A stretch of DNA of 64,000 bases from assembly GCA_022448525.1 (NCBI GenBank), contig JAKVCX010000005.1, forward strand, positions 139,540 through 203,539, written 5' to 3'. The notes under the pieces were generated by a model. The model had not been told where the DNA came from. It ran no database searches and worked only from the letters and a program-made list of their open reading frames with translations. This document shows, in pieces, positions 1 through 8,382 of this stretch (within the stretch, counting starts at the first letter, position 1; the number at the start of each line of letters is the position of its first letter). A program made the translations under genes and the position numbers. Origin of the DNA: Tenacibaculum sp. (GTDB lineage: Bacteria; Bacteroidota; Bacteroidia; Flavobacteriales; Flavobacteriaceae).

Positions 1-1020
1 GATTTGGTTTTATGTGATATTAAAATGCCAAAAATGGATGGTGTTGAAGTATTAGAAAAAGCTAAGAAAATAAAACCTGAAACACCAATTGTTATGATTT
101 CTGGTCATGGTGATTTAGACACAGCTGTAAACACAATGCGACTTGGAGCTTTTGATTATATATCAAAACCACCAGATTTAAATCGTTTATTAAATACCGT
201 TCGTAATGCTTTGGATAGAAAAGAATTGGTTGTTGAGAATAAGCGATTGAAGAAGAAAGTGAGTAAGAACTATGAAATGATAGGTGAAAGTGAAGCTATT
301 ACTCATATTAAAGACATGATTGAAAAAGTAGCTGCTACTGATGCACGAGTATTAATTACTGGTCCAAATGGAACTGGAAAAGAACTTGTGGCTCACTGGT
401 TACACGAAAAATCAGAAAGGTCAAAAGGTCCGATGATTGAAGTGAATTGTGCGGCTATTCCTGCTGAATTAATTGAAAGTGAGCTTTTTGGGCATGTGAA
501 AGGTAGTTTTACAGGAGCAAATAAGGATAGAGCTGGAAAATTTGAAGCGGCAAATGCTGGAACTATTTTCTTAGATGAAATTGGAGATATGAGTTTGTCT
601 GCACAGGCAAAAGTGTTACGTGCTTTACAAGAAAATAAAATTCAGAGAGTAGGTTCTGATAAAGATATTAAAGTAAACGTTCGTGTTGTTGCTGCAACAA
701 ATAAAGACTTGAAAAAAGAGATTGAAGAAGGAAGGTTTAGAGAAGATTTATATCACAGATTAGCAGTAATTTTAATTAAAGTTCCTGCTTTAAATGATAG
801 GAGAGAAGATATTCCTTTACTTGTAGATTTCTTCGCAAATAAAATTGCACAAGAGCAAGGAACGCCGAGTAAAAAGTTCTCTCTTGAGGCAATTAAATTA
901 CTTCAAGAATATGACTGGACTGGAAATATTAGAGAATTGAGAAACGTAGTAGAACGTTTGATTATTCTTGGTGAAAAAACAGTTTCGGATAATGATGTTA
1001 AATTATTTGCGAGTAAATAA
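1..1020 (+). CDS. Sigma-54-interacting response regulator (NtrC-like), 5' truncated by window edge
   Basis: The frame is open from base 1, so the start lies upstream. The visible part begins inside a receiver domain: the DLVLCDIKMPKMDG stretch carries the phospho-acceptor Asp (codon at 16-18), followed by the SGHG and KPP motifs. A sigma-54 AAA+ domain follows, with Walker A GPNGTGKE, the sigma-54 contact loop as GSFTGA, Walker B FLDEIGD and the arginine-rich DLYHRL and NIRELRN segments. The protein stops about 25 residues after NIRELRN, so the usual C-terminal Fis-type helix-turn-helix is absent. Such proteins receive a phosphate from a histidine kinase and remodel sigma-54 polymerase. Without its own DNA-binding domain this one probably acts from solution or through a partner. 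Only 2 bases separate its stop from the convergent minus-strand gene, and no terminator is visible. Confidence 0.93.
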   Translation, partial: DLVLCDIKMPKMDGVEVLEKAKKIKPETPIVMISGHGDLDTAVNTMRLGAFDYISKPPDLNRLLNTVRNALDRKELVVENKRLKKKVSKNYEMIGESEAITHIKDMIEKVAATDARVLITGPNGTGKELVAHWLHEKSERSKGPMIEVNCAAIPAELIESELFGHVKGSFTGANKDRAGKFEAANAGTIFLDEIGDMSLSAQAKVLRALQENKIQRVGSDKDIKVNVRVVAATNKDLKKEIEEGRFREDLYHRLAVILIKVPALNDRREDIPLLVDFFANKIAQEQGTPSKKFSLEAIKLLQEYDWTGNIRELRNVVERLIILGEKTVSDNDVKLFASK

Positions 1021-1022
1021 TA

Positions 1023-1460
1023 TTACTTTACAACAGTAACGGTGCAGTTGGACAAGATGTAATTAAAATGATCTACATCGGAATCGTTCAGGGTTAATGT
1101 ACCCGTTACTGTTACTATTGTGTCCGTTTTGTATTTCTGTTTTTCTGAAAATAACAATTCAATAGCCGTTTCAGGTCCACCAACTCCACAAAAATAACAA
1201 GAAGCCATCGGACCTTTTGATAAAATATAAATTTGGCCTTTTGGATCTAGACTTAAAAAGTATCCTGTTATACTAATTTGTTGTCCATTTAATTCTTTTA
1301 TCGAATCTTCGAACTTTGGATATAAATAGCTTTCTTGATATTTTGGAAAATACTTGTCTTCAAAAGTTACATGCGACAAATCGTCCCAGGTTACTTTCTT
1401 TTGAGCATATGTCATTAAAGAGATAAATAAAAAACTTACAAGTACAATCTTACTTTTCAT
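1023..1460 (-). CDS. Small secreted protein, DUF3299-like, last gene of zinc-type ABC operon
   Basis: 145 aa with a clear signal peptide (MKSKIVLVSFLFISLMTYAQ), so exported. The mature part has a pattern I associate with DUF3299 OB-fold-like proteins: a central LNGQQISITGY strand, then a PMASCYFCGVGGPE segment with a CxxC pair that could bind metal or form a disulfide. The function is unknown. It overlaps the upstream FtsX-type permease by 11 bases and is the last gene of a four-gene unit with an ABC ATPase and a COG0523 GTPase. From memory, a comparable set (ATPase, His-rich MacB-like permease, small periplasmic proteins) occurs in the zinc-responsive PA4063-PA4066 operon of Pseudomonas, so a periplasmic metal-handling role is inferred. 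The family call is tentative. Confidence 0.8.
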   Translation of the reverse strand: MKSKIVLVSFLFISLMTYAQKKVTWDDLSHVTFEDKYFPKYQESYLYPKFEDSIKELNGQQISITGYFLSLDPKGQIYILSKGPMASCYFCGVGGPETAIELLFSEKQKYKTDTIVTVTGTLTLNDSDVDHFNYILSNCTVTVVK

Positions 1461-2790
1461 TACTTAATATTGTTGAAACTTTCATTTTTAAAATCGGATA
1501 AATGGCTACCGATATTGAAGCAAAGATAATTATTAAAACCAATACAATTGTAGGAACGATTTCACTAAAGGCAAGAGGTTGTAAAACACCTTTTAAATAA
1601 TCTGTCTGCATGTATTGAAATAGAAAATGAAGTAATATTTTGATTAATCCAAACCCTAATGCAAAAGCAGATAAAACTATCATAAGTCCTTCATAAGTAA
1701 CTAATTTGACCAATTGAAAGTTACTAGCTCCAAAAGTTCTTAAGAGTGCCAAATCAAAAGAGCGTTCTTTTACCATTTTATATAGACTAATAAAAATGAT
1801 CATTCCTGAAATCAACAAGATTAAGTATGCTATCCATGTTATGGTTTTGAAGCCAATACCAGTATATGAGTATAATTTATCAAGCTCAAACTTTGGCAGT
1901 GCTGCTTGCATATTAGTTTGATCGTTAATTCTTCTTGGTAAAGTTAAAAGTGCTCGAGGAGTTTTAAATGAAATTAATAAAGAAGTGATTTCTCGATTTT
2001 CATTATGTTCCTCATGGTCATGATCCTTGTGTTCGTCATGATCATGATGTTCTTCAGCATTATCGCCATGTTTCTCATCATCCTTATGTTCATCGGCATG
2101 ATGTTCCTCAGCGTGGTCACCATGTTTCTCATCATTATTATGTTCAGAATGTGATTCTTCTTCATGGTCATGATGGGCATGTACATCCCAAATACTTTCA
2201 AGTTTTGTAACAATTAATCTGTCAATGACTTTGTAGGTTGGTTCTAAAATACCAACAACGGTAAACTTATCGTCATGCACATCAATATCATTTTCAACTA
2301 AACCATGAGAACTTAAAAAAGTGTCGCCAACCGATAGGCCAAGTTTTTCAGCTACAGTTGCTCCAATTACTGCATCCAAACTCTTATCAACTCCTTTACC
2401 GCTACTAATTTTAGCATCATATAAAAAAAGGAATTCATTCGTAGTCCCAACAATTCTGTACCCTTTAAAGTTATCTCCATAAGAAATTGGTACTGCCGTT
2501 TTAATCATTCTATTTTTGGCAACCTTTTTGGCTTCAGAGTACTTAATGTTTCCTGTTGGATCATCCATATGTAAAATGGAAGCGAGTACTAATTGTAAAG
2601 GACTACCTTTTGCACCTAAAACTAAATCTATTCCCCCTAAATTATTCTCGGTTTGATACTTAAAGGATGATTTCAATTGCTGTATTCCTAGAAGTAAGGC
2701 GATACTCAGTGCGAGTGTAAAAACACTTAAAAACGTATATAGTGGCTTAGATTTTATGTTCTCTAAACTAATCTTCCATACATTCATCAT
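1450..2790 (-). CDS. FtsX/MacB-type ABC permease with a histidine-rich extracytoplasmic insert
   Basis: 446 aa. An N-terminal transmembrane helix (about residues 18-37) is followed by a large extracytoplasmic domain, then three C-terminal helices (about 315-335, 365-390, 410-435), the FtsX/MacB layout. Residues about 202-266 are an almost pure His/Asp/Glu run built from two copies of a roughly 19-residue unit containing DEKHGD and AEEHH. Histidine-rich loops of this kind bind Zn(II) or other transition metals. The stop of the ATPase gene overlaps this start in an ATGA arrangement (2787-2790), so the two are translationally coupled and probably form one transporter. MacB-type permeases are mostly mechanotransmission pumps rather than importers. 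Here the neighbours (COG0523 GTPase, small secreted protein) argue for a role in zinc homeostasis. The low-complexity repeat is prone to length change. Confidence 0.88.
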   Translation of the reverse strand: MMNVWKISLENIKSKPLYTFLSVFTLALSIALLLGIQQLKSSFKYQTENNLGGIDLVLGAKGSPLQLVLASILHMDDPTGNIKYSEAKKVAKNRMIKTAVPISYGDNFKGYRIVGTTNEFLFLYDAKISSGKGVDKSLDAVIGATVAEKLGLSVGDTFLSSHGLVENDIDVHDDKFTVVGILEPTYKVIDRLIVTKLESIWDVHAHHDHEEESHSEHNNDEKHGDHAEEHHADEHKDDEKHGDNAEEHHDHDEHKDHDHEEHNENREITSLLISFKTPRALLTLPRRINDQTNMQAALPKFELDKLYSYTGIGFKTITWIAYLILLISGMIIFISLYKMVKERSFDLALLRTFGASNFQLVKLVTYEGLMIVLSAFALGFGLIKILLHFLFQYMQTDYLKGVLQPLAFSEIVPTIVLVLIIIFASISVAIYPILKMKVSTILSNEK

Positions 2791-3416
2791 AACGTAATTT
2801 GATTTTGGAAGAATGATTTTATTCTTTGGTCATGAGTAATAACAATCAGGTTTGCTTCTGTTCGTTGAGCCTGAGTTTTTAAAAGGTCAATTACAATTTT
2901 ACAAGTTTCATCATCTAAACTTGAAGTTGGTTCATCAGCTAATAAAATTTTTGGTTTATGAATTACAGCCATAGCAATACTTAATCTTTGTAACTGTCCT
3001 TCACTTAATTCATTTACTTTTTGATGTTTTTGATCTAAGATCTCAAGCTGATCTAATAATGAATCGATATCTGAATCAGAAGTTTTAGAGCCGCTAAAGA
3101 ATAATCTAGCTTGTAAGTTTTTATATACAGTTAGTGACTGTATCGCATGTTTCTTTTGAAAAACTAACCCAATGTTTTGTCCTCTAAATTTATCTAATTT
3201 GGCATTTGATAACAATTGAGTTTCGGTATAGTCAATAATTACTTTTCCCCTTTGAGGTTTTAGTAATCCTGCCAATAAATGTAAAAACGTTGTTTTACCA
3301 ATTCCAGATTTTCCTAAAATCAATAAATCCTTATTTTGATCAATATTTATATCTGGGAATTTAAATTCTTTAGATGTACTTTGATATTGAAAAGTTAGAT
3401 TTTCAGTTCGAATCAT
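2787..3416 (-). CDS. ABC transporter ATP-binding protein (LolD/MacB-like)
   Basis: 209 aa, a compact single nucleotide-binding domain. Walker A is GKSGIGKTT near residue 36, the signature is LSEGQLQRLSIA near residue 138, and Walker B with the catalytic Glu is ILLADEPTSSLD. The H-loop is VITHD. It is closest in style to the LolD/MacB ATPases that partner FtsX-type permeases, matching the next gene. Its TGA overlaps the permease ATG. It starts 17 bases after the COG0523 gene and is evidently transcribed with it. It powers the His-rich permease. The substrate is inferred only from context (zinc). Confidence 0.92.
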   Translation of the reverse strand: MIRTENLTFQYQSTSKEFKFPDINIDQNKDLLILGKSGIGKTTFLHLLAGLLKPQRGKVIIDYTETQLLSNAKLDKFRGQNIGLVFQKKHAIQSLTVYKNLQARLFFSGSKTSDSDIDSLLDQLEILDQKHQKVNELSEGQLQRLSIAMAVIHKPKILLADEPTSSLDDETCKIVIDLLKTQAQRTEANLIVITHDQRIKSFFQNQITL

Positions 3417-3433
3417 TTATAATTTCACTTTAA

Positions 3434-4636
3434 TTAGGCATATTGAATAGGCCATTGATCTTCTTGCGGGAATAATTGAGTTTTCCATAATTCTACTTCC
3501 TCATCTGTGAGTAAGCAATCATTTAAATCATCAATCATTTCTTCTTTTTGGATCCCTTGACCAATAAAAACAAGTTCTATTTTTCGGTCACCAAATTCTG
3601 TATCCCAATTTCCTTCAATTTGTTCACGGTTTTCCATGAATGCAGCATAATTAATTCGTTCAGCAAAAGGCATACTTGCCCACCAAACTCCAGCATTATC
3701 CGCTTTACATGATCCACCTGCAGAACTCCATATTAAAGCTTGATTTTTTCGAGATGCTAACCAGAATAATCCCTTACTTCTAATAATGTTTTGAGGAAAA
3801 TTTTGGTTAAGATACTGCAAAAAACGTTCTGGATGAAATGGTTTAGTACTTCTAAAAACAAAAGAGCCGATACCATATTCTTCTGTTTCTGGTGTATGTT
3901 CGTTTTCTAACTCTTTAATCCAACCCGCAGAAGCTTCCGCTTTCTCATAATCAAAAAGATTGGTGTTTATAACTTCATTCAAATCTACATTCGAATGATC
4001 CGTCATGATTATTTTAGCTTCAGGATTTAATTTTTGAATTATTGCTTTCAATTCCTCAAGGTTTTCCTTAGAAACTAAATCCGTTTTATTAAGTAGAATA
4101 ACATTAGCAAATTCTATTTGATCGGTAAGTAGATTTACAATAGTTCTATCATCACCTTCAATATTGGTCAACTCTCTGGTAACTAAATAATCAGAACTTG
4201 AAAAGTCTTTTAAGAAATTAAACGCGTCAACTACAGTCACCATAGTATCAACATAACTAAAACGACTTAAATCAATATTACCATCTTCACTTTCAAAACT
4301 AAAAGTTTGAGCTACAGGAATTGGTTCGCTAATTCCAGTACTTTCTATAATTAAATAGTCAAATTTATTTTGAGCAGCTAATCGTTCAACTTCTACCATT
4401 AAATCTTCACGTAGAGTACAACAGATACAGCCATTAGACATTTCAACTAATTTTTCTTCAGTTCTTGAAAGTGTATTTTCACTTTCTATAAATTGAGCAT
4501 CAATGTTTACTTCACTCATGTCATTCACAATTACGGCTACTTTTAAACCTTGTTTATTGTGTAAAATATGATTTAGTAAAGTTGTTTTTCCTGCGCCAAG
4601 GAAACCACTTAATACGGTAACAGGTAATTTTTTCAT
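3434..4636 (-). CDS. COG0523-family metallochaperone GTPase (CobW/ZigA-like)
   Basis: 400 aa. The P-loop is GAGKTT within [16 protein letters not shown] at residues about 10-25, the family metal-binding CxCC motif is GCICC near residue 70, the switch region is ESTGISEP, the base-recognition motif is NKTD, and a C-terminal CobW_C domain follows (about 255-370). COG0523 GTPases deliver or mobilise metal ions. Those in the ZigA/YciC group are induced by zinc starvation. It lacks the terminal histidine tail found in some members, but the adjacent permease carries a long histidine run. It is the first gene of the four-gene minus-strand unit and has a 220-base upstream region with a plausible promoter. 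The family call is very secure; the metal is inferred. Confidence 0.93.
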   Translation of the reverse strand: MKKLPVTVLSGFLGAGKTTLLNHILHNKQGLKVAVIVNDMSEVNIDAQFIESENTLSRTEEKLVEMSNGCICCTLREDLMVEVERLAAQNKFDYLIIESTGISEPIPVAQTFSFESEDGNIDLSRFSYVDTMVTVVDAFNFLKDFSSSDYLVTRELTNIEGDDRTIVNLLTDQIEFANVILLNKTDLVSKENLEELKAIIQKLNPEAKIIMTDHSNVDLNEVINTNLFDYEKAEASAGWIKELENEHTPETEEYGIGSFVFRSTKPFHPERFLQYLNQNFPQNIIRSKGLFWLASRKNQALIWSSAGGSCKADNAGVWWASMPFAERINYAAFMENREQIEGNWDTEFGDRKIELVFIGQGIQKEEMIDDLNDCLLTDEEVELWKTQLFPQEDQWPIQYA

Positions 4637-4704
4637 TGTAAATAATTGATGTTTATTGATTTTAGTCGGTCTTTTATATAACTATAGTAAAACCTAAAAT
4701 TGAG

Positions 4705-4712
4705 CAAATTTA
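4705..4712 (-). promoter_or_regulatory. Putative -7 element of the COG0523/ABC operon
   Basis: On the minus strand this reads TAAATTTG, a full match to the Bacteroidota -7 consensus TAnnTTTG, about 70 bases before the COG0523 start codon. No good -33 TTG is visible at the usual 19-21 base spacing, as often happens at regulated promoters. I saw no convincing Zur-like palindrome around it. Confidence 0.4.
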
Positions 4713-4774
4713 GCTATTATTTGTTTTATTGCTACTAAGTTGCCTTTTATTTAACAAAACTATAAGTGAGAAAG

Positions 4775-4813
4775 AAAAAATGCCCCGTAACCCGAAGGTG
4801 TAGAGACATTTTT
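4775..4813 (-). terminator. Rho-independent terminator after hupE-like gene
   Basis: Read on the minus strand: a stem closing with TGTCTC/GGGGCA (two G-T pairs), an inner CACC/GGTT-type stem capped by a TTCG tetraloop, and a run of six T. It lies 47 bases past the HupE stop, separating the seven-gene operon from the COG0523 unit, so the latter needs its own promoter. Confidence 0.75.
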
Positions 4814-4859
4814 AGATTGATTGGTTGATTTTTATTTTAATATAATAGATAGGTTCTTA

Positions 4860-5438
4860 TTATTGAAGTGCTCCTATAAAAATAGTCGCTGCAATTCCAA
4901 ATCCTGCACCTGAGACGAATACATTCCACTTCAAATGTTCTCCTTTAAGAATTTTTGAATAGATAAATAGCATTAACATGAATATCGCCACAATAAAAAG
5001 TTGTCCCACTTCAATACCTAAATTAAAAGCAAAAAGAGGTTTAATTACATTACTGTTAAACATCATAACTTTAAAATTAGAGGCAAATGCTAATCCGTGG
5101 ATTAATCCAAAAACTAAAGCAATTATATATTTAACATTTTTATTTGAAAACACACCTTCTTTTCCATAATTTCTTATGTTACTGATGGCAGTAATCATTA
5201 TGGTAAATGGAATTAGTAAATCTATCACAGAAGGATTATCCGGAATAAATCCTAATGCGCTTATGATTAGCGTTACACTGTGCCCAATAGTAAATGCGGT
5301 TATAATGATTAAAATTTGTTTCCATTCTTTAAGTTTAAAAGCTGCACATAATGTCATTACGAATAAAAGATGATCATATGCGTTTATATCAACAATGTGG
5401 TGCCAACCACTTACAAAAAAAGTACTAAAGCTGTTCAT
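4860..5438 (-). CDS. HupE/UreJ-family membrane protein
   Basis: 192 aa, almost entirely hydrophobic with about six or seven transmembrane helices. It shows the HupE/UreJ_2 hallmarks: GWHHIVDINAYDHLLF at the N-terminus, FTIGHSVTL, FGLIHGLAFA and FNLGIEVGQ, with conserved histidines and acidic residues inside membrane segments that could carry a divalent metal. Members are proposed nickel/cobalt or other metal permeases, often without direct proof. It is the last gene of a minus-strand operon containing a TonB receptor, two ABC-2 permeases, an M14-type amidohydrolase and a DUF6702 protein. No urease or hydrogenase genes are nearby, so the classical nickel context is missing. A general transition-metal transport role is inferred. 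Confidence 0.85.
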   Translation of the reverse strand: MNSFSTFFVSGWHHIVDINAYDHLLFVMTLCAAFKLKEWKQILIIITAFTIGHSVTLIISALGFIPDNPSVIDLLIPFTIMITAISNIRNYGKEGVFSNKNVKYIIALVFGLIHGLAFASNFKVMMFNSNVIKPLFAFNLGIEVGQLFIVAIFMLMLFIYSKILKGEHLKWNVFVSGAGFGIAATIFIGALQ

Positions 5439-5449
5439 TAATTAAAAAT

Positions 5450-5956
5450 TTAAAATGTGTGTGAGAATGAGTCTTGGATTTTTGTGCTTTCAAAGTATGC
5501 TACTTTAAAAAAAGGTTTGAACCTTAATTCCATTCTATTTGATTGTACGAATTCGAATTCATCAAAAAGTAATTGGTTGCTAACTTTTAAAATATCTCCT
5601 TTTTTAATTGTTGCATCGTTTTCTAAAAACTGAATATTTAATACATTAAAATTTTCGTTATAATCTGAAGTTTCAAATTTAAATGGGAGCTTTTTATTGT
5701 TAAGTTCCATAATGAAATATTTGTTAAAGTAGTTTTCAATTACACTTTTGTCTTTATTCGTTAATTTATGGCAATTCATATCTCTTCCTAGACTCAATAA
5801 AAAATCATCTACGAATACTCTACATTCTACTTTTATTTTTTGAGTGTCGTTATCATAATTTATAAGAGAAGAAGTAACTTTTAAAGGATGTGTAAATGAG
5901 GAGAAAGTCATTATGACGATCAAGAGTAAAATTCCTATTTGAGTAGCTCGTTTCAT
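5450..5956 (-). CDS. DUF6702-like secreted protein
   Basis: 168 aa with an N-terminal signal sequence (MKRATQIGILLLIVIMTFSSFTHP). The mature part starts HPLKVTSSLINYD and contains VECRVFVDDFLLSL, a pattern I recognise from Bacteroidota DUF6702 proteins, which regularly sit beside HupE-like and M14-type genes. No catalytic motif is visible; it looks like a small beta-rich periplasmic protein. It lies 6 bases after the M14-type gene and 11 before HupE, clearly one operon. A role as a periplasmic accessory to the metal system is inferred from position only. Confidence 0.75.
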   Translation of the reverse strand: MKRATQIGILLLIVIMTFSSFTHPLKVTSSLINYDNDTQKIKVECRVFVDDFLLSLGRDMNCHKLTNKDKSVIENYFNKYFIMELNNKKLPFKFETSDYNENFNVLNIQFLENDATIKKGDILKVSNQLLFDEFEFVQSNRMELRFKPFFKVAYFESTKIQDSFSHTF

Positions 5957-5962
5957 GGTTTA

Positions 5963-7033
5963 TTATTTTTTTGGATTAATTGAACTTGATTTCCCAAGAA
6001 CAAGAATGGTTTCGTTTTTATTTACCGGAGGAGTACCGGTAATAATTAAAATAATCCCATCGGATTTAGCGTTGATAGTTTCTTGAATATTGCCAAAGTA
6101 ATCTGTTATATTACCCACTTTCATTCCTTTTGAAACAAAATCACCAGCTTTTTTATTTGCATAAAATATTCCATTATAAGAACTTTTATGATAAGCTCTT
6201 TCGTTGATATAATTGTAGTACGGATTGAATTTTGGATTAGATGTATCAATTGTCATATCAAGATGATTTATCAAATTTAAAACTCCTGACTCAATCTGAT
6301 TAATTGATTTGTTTTCTGCTTTACCTAGTCCGCCACATTCTATATCAACCGAAGGAATTCCTCTTTTGAAAGCTTCTGCGGAGCAATACAAACTTGGTAA
6401 ACTCTTTTTCATATAACTTTTACCATTTGTATCAAATACTACAATGTTTTCGAACAAAAGAGATTCTGCCATTTTTTTCCCTTCTAAGGAGGTGTTTGGA
6501 AAAGATGAATTGGAATAGTAAGCTGAGTAGCTCATCAAATCCTCGGAGGCATCACCTCCATGAATGTCAAGAAAATAGTCTGATTTAGAAATTACTTCTT
6601 TAGTAATAAAGTTTGCGATTCTTTCACTAATTGTTCCGTTCTTTTTCCCAGGAAACATTCGGTTTAAGTTCTTGTTGTCTATAGGATTCACAAAAGGTGA
6701 GCGTTTTTGAAAGCTTGCTATATTTGCAATTTGTACCAAAATAACTACTCCTTTTAAAGATTTTGGATTGATGCTTTTAATGAGTTTCTGTCCGGCAATA
6801 ATAGGAGGGTATTCATAGCCATGAATTCCAGCTGTAATACCAAGTGTTTTTCCATCTTGAATGCCACAGAAAACAGTAATCGGAATAGTTGTGGAGTTAT
6901 TATCGTTACTTATTGGTATTTCAAAATGCTTTTTTGTTCCAGGCTTTACTTCTTCTCCAAAAAAGTAGAAGGAAGATTGTCCATTTATTTGGAAATAGGA
7001 TAGAAGCAGTATAACCGAAATAATATATCTCAT
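5963..7033 (-). CDS. Secreted M14-family amidohydrolase (succinylglutamate desuccinylase/aspartoacylase type)
   Basis: 356 aa with a signal peptide ending near GQ19. The zinc site of the AstE/aspartoacylase branch is present: His71 and Glu74 in GIHGYEYPP and His158 in FLDIHGGD. The substrate-binding NLNRMFPG motif lies at about 122-129. A C-terminal beta domain (about 270-345) resembles the family's hammerhead-like cap. These enzymes hydrolyse N-acyl amino acids or amide bonds of small peptidic molecules. An exported member between ABC-2 permeases, a TonB receptor and HupE might process an imported metallophore or remove an amino-acid ligand from a metal complex (inference). It is tightly packed: 4 bases after the permease and 6 before the DUF6702 gene. 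Confidence 0.85.
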   Translation of the reverse strand: MRYIISVILLLSYFQINGQSSFYFFGEEVKPGTKKHFEIPISNDNNSTTIPITVFCGIQDGKTLGITAGIHGYEYPPIIAGQKLIKSINPKSLKGVVILVQIANIASFQKRSPFVNPIDNKNLNRMFPGKKNGTISERIANFITKEVISKSDYFLDIHGGDASEDLMSYSAYYSNSSFPNTSLEGKKMAESLLFENIVVFDTNGKSYMKKSLPSLYCSAEAFKRGIPSVDIECGGLGKAENKSINQIESGVLNLINHLDMTIDTSNPKFNPYYNYINERAYHKSSYNGIFYANKKAGDFVSKGMKVGNITDYFGNIQETINAKSDGIILIITGTPPVNKNETILVLGKSSSINPKK

Positions 7034-7037
7034 TTAT

Positions 7038-8381
7038 TTAAAAGTTTTTCTTTCCAATTATAAAGCTCATTCCGAATAATAGTAACGTTATTATTAAAAT
7101 TGGTGCTGATGTTTTGAAAATATTAGCAACTTCTATTTTCTTAAAATATTCAGGTTTGTATTGATCCCAGTTAACAGTATCGGCGCTTACATTTTCAAAG
7201 ATTTTTGGATAGAAATCTAATCTTAGTTTTTCGTGAAAATCAGTTGTAGCATTTAGGAAATTCATTTGATCAGATAAACTTGTTTTAGCAATTGAATTCA
7301 TGCTTAATTGAACTTGTAGAGGTGGAAAAAATAGAGCTATATTCTTACCTAATTGTTCTCTCTTTCTAATCTTTTCATTCATTAAATCTCTTTCTATTCG
7401 AGAGTCATCATCTCCCATTTGTTGCATTGCATAATACCACAACCATGAAAATCCTTTTTCTTGTAGCTTATAATGTTTAAATTGAGGATAGTGTTCGTAG
7501 AACTTATCCATTGTCGCTTTTTTATCGGTATCCCATTTTTTATGATATTCATCACGCTGTTTAATAGTCATTGTAAAGGCTTCTTCCACAGAGTATTTAT
7601 TCGTGATGTAATTATTAACTAAGACTGGAAGAAAAACAACTAAAACTAGCCAAGAGGTTAAAAGTATAATGGCATTTGCATTTGAAGAGCGCCTTTGAAG
7701 AATAACTATTAAACTGACAGCAAACCAAAAAACAATATATAAGAGGCTAATGGTTGTAATCTGCCAAAAATTAGCATTTAATGGAATTGATAAGACAATT
7801 TTTGCTGATGTAAGTAAAACAAAGAATACAATAAGTACGAAGGCAAATCGAATAGATAATTTCGTTAGCAGATATTTTAAAGGAGAATTTCCTTGTAAAC
7901 TAACCATTTTCCAAGTGCCGTTTTCTTCTTCTTCCGATAATAGATTAAAGTTTAAGGCTATAATAACTAGAGGAAAGAGAAATATAATAAGAAAACTAAA
8001 ATCTAAATTTCCTACTTGTAAACGCATTGGGTTTACTAAGTCAGTATCATATTTTTGTCCTTCTAAGTTTAAAATTTTCACATTTTGAATATGTGAGTTT
8101 ACATCGCTTTGTCCAATAGCAATTCCAGCAATTGGTTCTAAAGGTTTTACAAAGGAAAATTTTAAATAATAAAGCAGTAACCCAATGTCGGTTTTATGCA
8201 GTTCTACCTGTGTTTCAATATGTTTCTTTTGTTGCTCAATGGTTTGTTCCACAGCAACTTGTTTTTGAGTTAAAAATTGTTTTCCAGTAGCAATACTTAA
8301 AGCTCCTAATATTAATAAAATCGAAAATGCTAGAAGTACTGTTTTAGATCGGAAAAACTGTTTGACTAATAATTTATACAC
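7038..8381 (-). CDS. ABC-2 type permease (DUF3526-like), second of pair
   Basis: 447 aa. One helix lies at the N-terminus (about 14-30), then a long extracytoplasmic domain, then a cluster of helices and a final helix at about 422-442, the layout of large ABC-2/DUF3526 permeases. The coupling segment EEENGTWKMVSLQG followed by LLTKL matches the E-x-G-T motif of ABC-2 permeases. The start is GTG, chosen because it lies one base after the stop of the preceding permease and gives the expected N-terminal helix. It pairs with the next upstream permease to form a heterodimer, probably driven by the ATPase at 12357-13046. The substrate is unknown; context suggests a metal or metallophore. Confidence 0.85.
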   Translation of the reverse strand: MYKLLVKQFFRSKTVLLAFSILLILGALSIATGKQFLTQKQVAVEQTIEQQKKHIETQVELHKTDIGLLLYYLKFSFVKPLEPIAGIAIGQSDVNSHIQNVKILNLEGQKYDTDLVNPMRLQVGNLDFSFLIIFLFPLVIIALNFNLLSEEEENGTWKMVSLQGNSPLKYLLTKLSIRFAFVLIVFFVLLTSAKIVLSIPLNANFWQITTISLLYIVFWFAVSLIVILQRRSSNANAIILLTSWLVLVVFLPVLVNNYITNKYSVEEAFTMTIKQRDEYHKKWDTDKKATMDKFYEHYPQFKHYKLQEKGFSWLWYYAMQQMGDDDSRIERDLMNEKIRKREQLGKNIALFFPPLQVQLSMNSIAKTSLSDQMNFLNATTDFHEKLRLDFYPKIFENVSADTVNWDQYKPEYFKKIEVANIFKTSAPILIITLLLFGMSFIIGKKNF

Positions 8382-8382
8382 T

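Noticed and set aside
1974..2213. Open frame inside the permease gene rich in Met/Ile/Asn
   Set aside because: It is the second reading frame of the histidine-rich repeat (CAT/GAT codons shifted give ATG/ATT); no independent support.
4637..4774. Possible cobalamin or metal riboswitch upstream of the COG0523 gene
   Set aside because: No recognisable cobalamin box or conserved fold; only AT-rich sequence and a -7 box.
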